Source: Marinirhabdus sp963799365
GTDB lineage: Bacteria; Bacteroidota; Bacteroidia; Flavobacteriales; Flavobacteriaceae
Assembly (NCBI GenBank): GCA_963799365.1
Contig: CAWCWV010000017.1
Coordinates: forward strand, 558,001 to 622,000
Reading direction: 5' to 3'
DNA: 64,000 nucleotides
The notes under the pieces are model-generated. The model saw only the letters and a list, made by a program, of their open reading frames with translations, was not told the origin of the DNA and searched no databases. Each line of letters opens with the position of its first letter. Position 1 is the stretch's first letter. This document shows positions 60,508-64,000 of the stretch, piece after piece. Position numbers and translations under genes: made by a program.

Positions 60508-60529
60508 AATAGACTACATTTAGTCTATT
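60508..60529. promoter_or_regulatory. 9-bp inverted repeat upstream of the secreted peptide gene
   Basis: AATAGACTA and TAGTCTATT flank CATT. The TAGACTA/TAGTCTA arms are a typical HTH operator form. It lies 67 bp before the peptide gene and close to the divergent XRE gene; candidate operator. Confidence 0.4.
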
Positions 60530-60596
60530 AGAGACTAAGGGTTATAGCAAACCCAGATTATTTTTATCATAGTATTAATCTTAAAAACAATATATT

Positions 60597-60899
60597 ATGA
60601 GAAATTTAATTTTAGTGAGTTTAATCATGTTTGGGATGATGTCTTTTTCTAGTCCTACAGCTGTTGAAAAAAATGTGAGTTACAAAAACCTAGTTCAAAC
60701 TGGTTGGGAAATACTTACACCACAAGTAAGTGACTTGCCTCCCTATTATTGTGAAGTACCTGTTTACAATAACGGCGTCTTTGTAAAATACGTAGGCGGT
60801 TTTGGAGGAACCGCTGGACTAGCGTGCGCCAATGCCTACGCAAATGCTTGTAGATTCATAGAAGCACAAGGGGGCACTTGTCCAGCGCAACAACAATAG
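60597..60899 (+). CDS. Small secreted Cys-containing protein of unknown function
   Basis: 100 residues. Sec signal peptide (MRNLILVSLIMFGMMSFSSP, residues 1-20). The mature part has four Cys (52, 77, 85, 95) and a Gly-rich stretch (GGFGGTAGLACANAYANAC), so two disulfides are possible. No family recognised. A GLPGLI gene starts 8 bp after its stop, in the same direction, and a TonB-receptor-like gene follows; a cassette of peptide plus export or uptake machinery is a reasonable guess, not established. Confidence 0.6.
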   Translation: MRNLILVSLIMFGMMSFSSPTAVEKNVSYKNLVQTGWEILTPQVSDLPPYYCEVPVYNNGVFVKYVGGFGGTAGLACANAYANACRFIEAQGGTCPAQQQ

Positions 60900-60907
60900 A
60901 AAGTATT

Positions 60908-61672
60908 ATGAGATTAAATTTAAGTTTTTTAGCAATATTCCTTTGTTGTTCAAGTATTTTTAAGGGTCAAAGTAAAGATGCTTTGGTTATAATTGAGTAC
61001 GACTATAAGACGAGGGTAATCTCGGACATACCTTACCAAATAAATTCCTTATTAATATTTAATAATAAAGCTTCATTATATGAAATGGATCATACCAATA
61101 GCTTTAAAAAAAATAAGGAATTTATTATTGAAGACGACAAGGGAATTATGATGCCTTCTAAAGGAAACGATTTTGTTTTTAAAAACTTCAAAAATGGTAC
61201 TATCGATTATAGAGAAATGATAGATTTTACTTTTTTCCGTATACATGGGAAGTTAGACACCTTATTTAGTTGGAGTCTTAAAAGTAATTTTAAAGACATC
61301 TTAGGATACAAATGTCAAGAAGCTAGAACGAACTATGGTGGGAGGGAATATGTAGCTTACTTTGCAACTGATTTTCACGTGAATATCCCAAATGGTCCTT
61401 GGCGCTTTCAAGGGTTGCCTGGGATTATTTTAGAGGTAAAATCTGTAGACAAAATATTTGAATTGGAAGCCTTATCAATAGAGATTAAGAATGATTCAAA
61501 AGTTGAAATAGAAAATCCTTTTGAAGGACAAAAATCTATGACTTGGGATGAATTTTTAATTTTGTATCAAGAAAAATACGACCAAGTACTTAGAAATAGT
61601 ATGACAGAATGGGGACCTACTCAACGTTTTCCTAAAAAAAATATAGTTGAATACATTAAGGAAGATAATTAA
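60908..61672 (+). CDS. GLPGLI family exported protein
   Basis: 254 residues from the ATG at 60908, start of a signal peptide (MRLNLSFLAIFLCCSSIFKG). It contains the family hallmark: GPWRFQGLPGIILEVKS, where the name-giving motif reads GLPGII. Also EYDYKTRVIS near the start, and CQEARTNYGGREYVAYFATDF. Function is unproven, but members often sit beside TonB-like outer-membrane proteins in Bacteroidota, as here. Probably periplasmic. Confidence 0.85.
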   Translation: MRLNLSFLAIFLCCSSIFKGQSKDALVIIEYDYKTRVISDIPYQINSLLIFNNKASLYEMDHTNSFKKNKEFIIEDDKGIMMPSKGNDFVFKNFKNGTIDYREMIDFTFFRIHGKLDTLFSWSLKSNFKDILGYKCQEARTNYGGREYVAYFATDFHVNIPNGPWRFQGLPGIILEVKSVDKIFELEALSIEIKNDSKVEIENPFEGQKSMTWDEFLILYQEKYDQVLRNSMTEWGPTQRFPKKNIVEYIKEDN

Positions 61673-61696
61673 AAAGTTTAAACACCTACTTTTAGC

Positions 61697-61733
61697 AAAG
61701 CAAAAGGAAATTAGTATTTTCTTTTGCTTTTTT
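61697..61733 (+). terminator. Intrinsic terminator between GLPGLI and the TonB-like gene
   Basis: AAAGCAAAAGGAAAT (61697-61711) pairs with ATTTTCTTTTGCTTT (61716-61730), 15 pairs with one wobble around TAGT, then six Ts (61728-61733) that end just before the ATG at 61734. It would stop most rightward transcription before the downstream gene. Confidence 0.75.
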
Positions 61734-64000
61734 ATGTTGTGCCTCTTATCTAGTTACTCTCAAAATATAAGTGGAACTGTTCTTAATGAAACTAACGAAC
61801 CTATTGAGCAGGCAACAATTATTATAAAAGAAAAAATAGAAGACAACTTAATACTCGCATATACAACAACTAATACGGCTGGCAAATTCAACCTTGAGAT
61901 TGATGAAAATTTAACCAGTTTTAGTATTGAAATAAAATCCTTTTCTTTCGTAACAAAAAGTATTGAGATTACAGATTTTGCATCCAAAGTAAAACCAATA
62001 ATATTTAATGTTCAATTAAAAGAAGAGTTAACAGAGCTTGAAGAGGTTTACATACAAAGTGACAGAAGAGCTATAGTTGTGAAAAACGACACCACGATCT
62101 TCAATCCCGAAAAATTCATGGATGGCAACGAACGCGTTGTCGAGGATTTAATTAAAAAACTCCCTGGGATGAAGGTTGAAAATGATGGTCGCATAACCTT
62201 TAAAGGAAAGGCTGTTGAAAGTTTACTACTAGACGGTGACGACCTTTTTGATGCAAACTATACTATTGGCACAAAAAACATTGATGTTGCTATGGTTGAT
62301 AAACTCTCTGCTATAGAAAATTATATAAAAAACCCACTCTTGCACGGTATAGACCAGTCCAACGCAGTTGCCATTAACCTAACCTTAAAAAAAGGAATAA
62401 CAGATTTTTCCAGTAATAACAATGTTGGCATAGGAGTAGAAAATAGTTACGACATAAACTCAAACATTCTTGGTGTCTCAAAAACGTTAAAATCTTTTAC
62501 AACCGCCTCTTATAATAACGTTGGAAAAGAAACAAGTCCTTACGATTATTTTTCTTCTAACAATGTAGGGTTTAAAACAAATACAGACAGACAACTGAAA
62601 ATCCCAAAAATATTGAATGGTGCAAATTTTAATTCTGACATAGCTACGGAGCGATCCAGAATAAACAACAATCTTTTTGCAAGTGTAAACTCAATTTACA
62701 ACGTTTCTAATAAGATGGGAGTTAAACTTAATATAGATTATAAAAATGACGCATTAAAAAGAGATAATTTTTCAGAAATTAACTATCTCTCTCCATTAGA
62801 TTCATTAAACAGAATTGAAGAAGAAGGTATTATTAAAAAACCAGCCTTTATAAAAAGTACCTTAAAAAATACGTATAAGCTTTCAGAAAATTCATTACTA
62901 GAGTATGAGGGGAAGTTTTCACTTGAAGATATTGCTACAAACATACATCAAGATGTGAACGGAGCGGCTCAAGGAAGTGCTATAAATAATAAGGAACATA
63001 TTTTTAAGAATACATTGAGTTATACAAAACGACTTACTAAAAAAAGCGCCTTATTTGGGGAGTTAGTAGTTAATAGAAGTAAGTTAAATGAAGATGTACG
63101 TATCGCCCCAGACAGTAGATTAAACAACGCTACAAGCAATCAAAAAATAGCAATTAATAACAAGTCAATTCTAGCAAGCACATATTACTTGCTAAATCTG
63201 GATAAATTTAACACAAAGATTGGCGCTGGTTATGTGCGTGAGGAGATTAGCTTTTTTTCAGATTTAAACAGCAATTTTTTAGCGCTTTCAACTAATAATT
63301 TTGAGTATACAACAACATATCCTTGGTTAGAAACTACTCTTTCCTATTCCCTACAAAATTGGAAATTTAAAACCAAATTACTATTCCGTCAAGTAGCACA
63401 AGGAATTGAAAATAGAAATACTCTTTTAACTAGTGATGCTAAAAATTTTGAAATAATTCCAAATGCAGAAATAACGTATTCAATAAATAAAAAATCCAGC
63501 CTCAGGCTATTTGGATCATACAATCAAGAAATTTTGGGTATTGAAAATTATTTTGAGAATATAATTTTTACCTCAAACACCAATTCACTAAAAAATAACC
63601 AAAGTTTTGAAACTCTAGATTCTCAAAACATATCTTTGACTTATAATTACAATGACTTTTTTAATTTGTTTCAGTTTTATTCGGGTATATCCTATAATTA
63701 CAATCCAAATAATTTTTTCTACGATTATACTATTACGTCATCTTTTACTGAAAATACTAGAACGCTATTAGATTTAGACGCAACATCGTATTCAATTAAT
63801 GGAGGGGTTGATACATTTATAAATTTTTTAAACTCTAATGTAAAACTGAATACCGCATACAGTATTAATAAGTATAAAAACAGGATTAATAACGCTGAAA
63901 TTAGGGAAAATAGTGCTAATTCTTTATTTACAGATATAAACTTAAAAACTGGGTTTCTCGGTATTCTAAATTTTGAAAATTCGTTTCAGTTTATAAATAC
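61734..64000 (+). CDS. TonB-dependent receptor-like outer membrane protein, 3' end off the window
   Basis: At least 755 residues; runs off the right edge. Signal-like SSYSQ then a carboxypeptidase-regulatory-like domain (NISGTVLNETNEPIEQATIIIKE), a plug-like segment (VVEDLIKKLPGMKVENDGRITFKG, LLLDGDDLFDANYTIG) and a long beta-barrel-like region rich in alternating hydrophobics. This is the SusC/TBDT-like layout without certain TonB box. Start is doubtful: the ATG at 61734 gives a weak signal peptide; the frame is open upstream to a TTG at 61647, which overlaps GLPGLI and adds KKFKHLLLAKQKEISIFFCFF, a better signal peptide but encoded by the terminator hairpin. No ATG lies in between. Confidence 0.8.
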   Translation, partial: MLCLLSSYSQNISGTVLNETNEPIEQATIIIKEKIEDNLILAYTTTNTAGKFNLEIDENLTSFSIEIKSFSFVTKSIEITDFASKVKPIIFNVQLKEELTELEEVYIQSDRRAIVVKNDTTIFNPEKFMDGNERVVEDLIKKLPGMKVENDGRITFKGKAVESLLLDGDDLFDANYTIGTKNIDVAMVDKLSAIENYIKNPLLHGIDQSNAVAINLTLKKGITDFSSNNNVGIGVENSYDINSNILGVSKTLKSFTTASYNNVGKETSPYDYFSSNNVGFKTNTDRQLKIPKILNGANFNSDIATERSRINNNLFASVNSIYNVSNKMGVKLNIDYKNDALKRDNFSEINYLSPLDSLNRIEEEGIIKKPAFIKSTLKNTYKLSENSLLEYEGKFSLEDIATNIHQDVNGAAQGSAINNKEHIFKNTLSYTKRLTKKSALFGELVVNRSKLNEDVRIAPDSRLNNATSNQKIAINNKSILASTYYLLNLDKFNTKIGAGYVREEISFFSDLNSNFLALSTNNFEYTTTYPWLETTLSYSLQNWKFKTKLLFRQVAQGIENRNTLLTSDAKNFEIIPNAEITYSINKKSSLRLFGSYNQEILGIENYFENIIFTSNTNSLKNNQSFETLDSQNISLTYNYNDFFNLFQFYSGISYNYNPNNFFYDYTITSSFTENTRTLLDLDATSYSINGGVDTFINFLNSNVKLNTAYSINKYKNRINNAEIRENSANSLFTDINLKTGFLGILNFENSFQFIN

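Overview
The window is a chromosomal segment of an AT-rich member of the Flavobacteriaceae (Bacteroidota), probably marine. The evidence is the gliding-motility ATPase GldA, five or six secreted proteins with C-terminal type IX secretion (T9SS) sorting tails, GLPGLI, DUF3857 and DUF4136 families, lipoproteins with an Asp-rich stretch after the lipobox Cys, and many TAnnTTTG promoter boxes, the -7 element of the Bacteroidota primary sigma factor. I saw no rRNA, tRNA, CRISPR array, insertion sequence or phage gene.

Layout. (1) 1-11801, all leftward: a bifunctional DAHP synthase/chorismate mutase, rsgA, dtd, three DUF3857 transglutaminase-like exported proteins, a MazG-like pyrophosphohydrolase, a small membrane protein, aroA and queA (cut by the left edge). 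The first gene has an aromatic-codon leader peptide and an attenuator terminator. (2) 11879-24656: gldA, a PaiB-like gene, the Mur ligase mpl, a TPR protein, a 2,019-residue alpha-2-macroglobulin and small lipoproteins, with a dispersed hairpin repeat family after gldA and after the TPR gene. (3) 24692-34101: four leftward tandem T9SS-exported leucine-rich-like proteins with recently homogenised segments. (4) 34129-41598: obg, adk, purK-purE, a CarboxypepD_reg-like protein and an M3 peptidase. (5) 41618-46438: an M28 peptidase, a GbsR/MarR regulator with a 30-bp operator-like palindrome, an SRPBCC protein, an ECF sigma factor with a tiny zinc anti-sigma candidate, and a UbiA-like membrane protein. 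(6) 46536-56583: gcvP, a KAS III / methyltransferase / GT2 trio, alkaline phosphatase, an MlaE/MlaF ABC pair and an FG-GAP/ASPIC T9SS protein. (7) 56744-64000: DUF389, a frameshifted mannose-1-phosphate guanylyltransferase, a SprT-like protease, an XRE regulator and a rightward cassette of a small secreted Cys-containing protein, a GLPGLI protein and a TonB-receptor-like outer membrane protein that runs off the right edge.

How it works together. The left block places the first committed and the sixth step of the shikimate pathway in one leftward gene run headed by an attenuator that reads charged Phe/Trp/Tyr tRNA. purK and purE perform consecutive steps of purine synthesis. The sigma factor and anti-sigma candidate share a terminator that lies inside the coding sequence of the convergent neighbour. 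The most notable items are the aromatic attenuator, the covarying hairpin repeats that begin just after stop codons, the terminator inside coding sequence, the frameshifted manC, and the secreted peptide/GLPGLI/outer-membrane-protein cassette. All family assignments come from reading motifs by eye; no database search was run.
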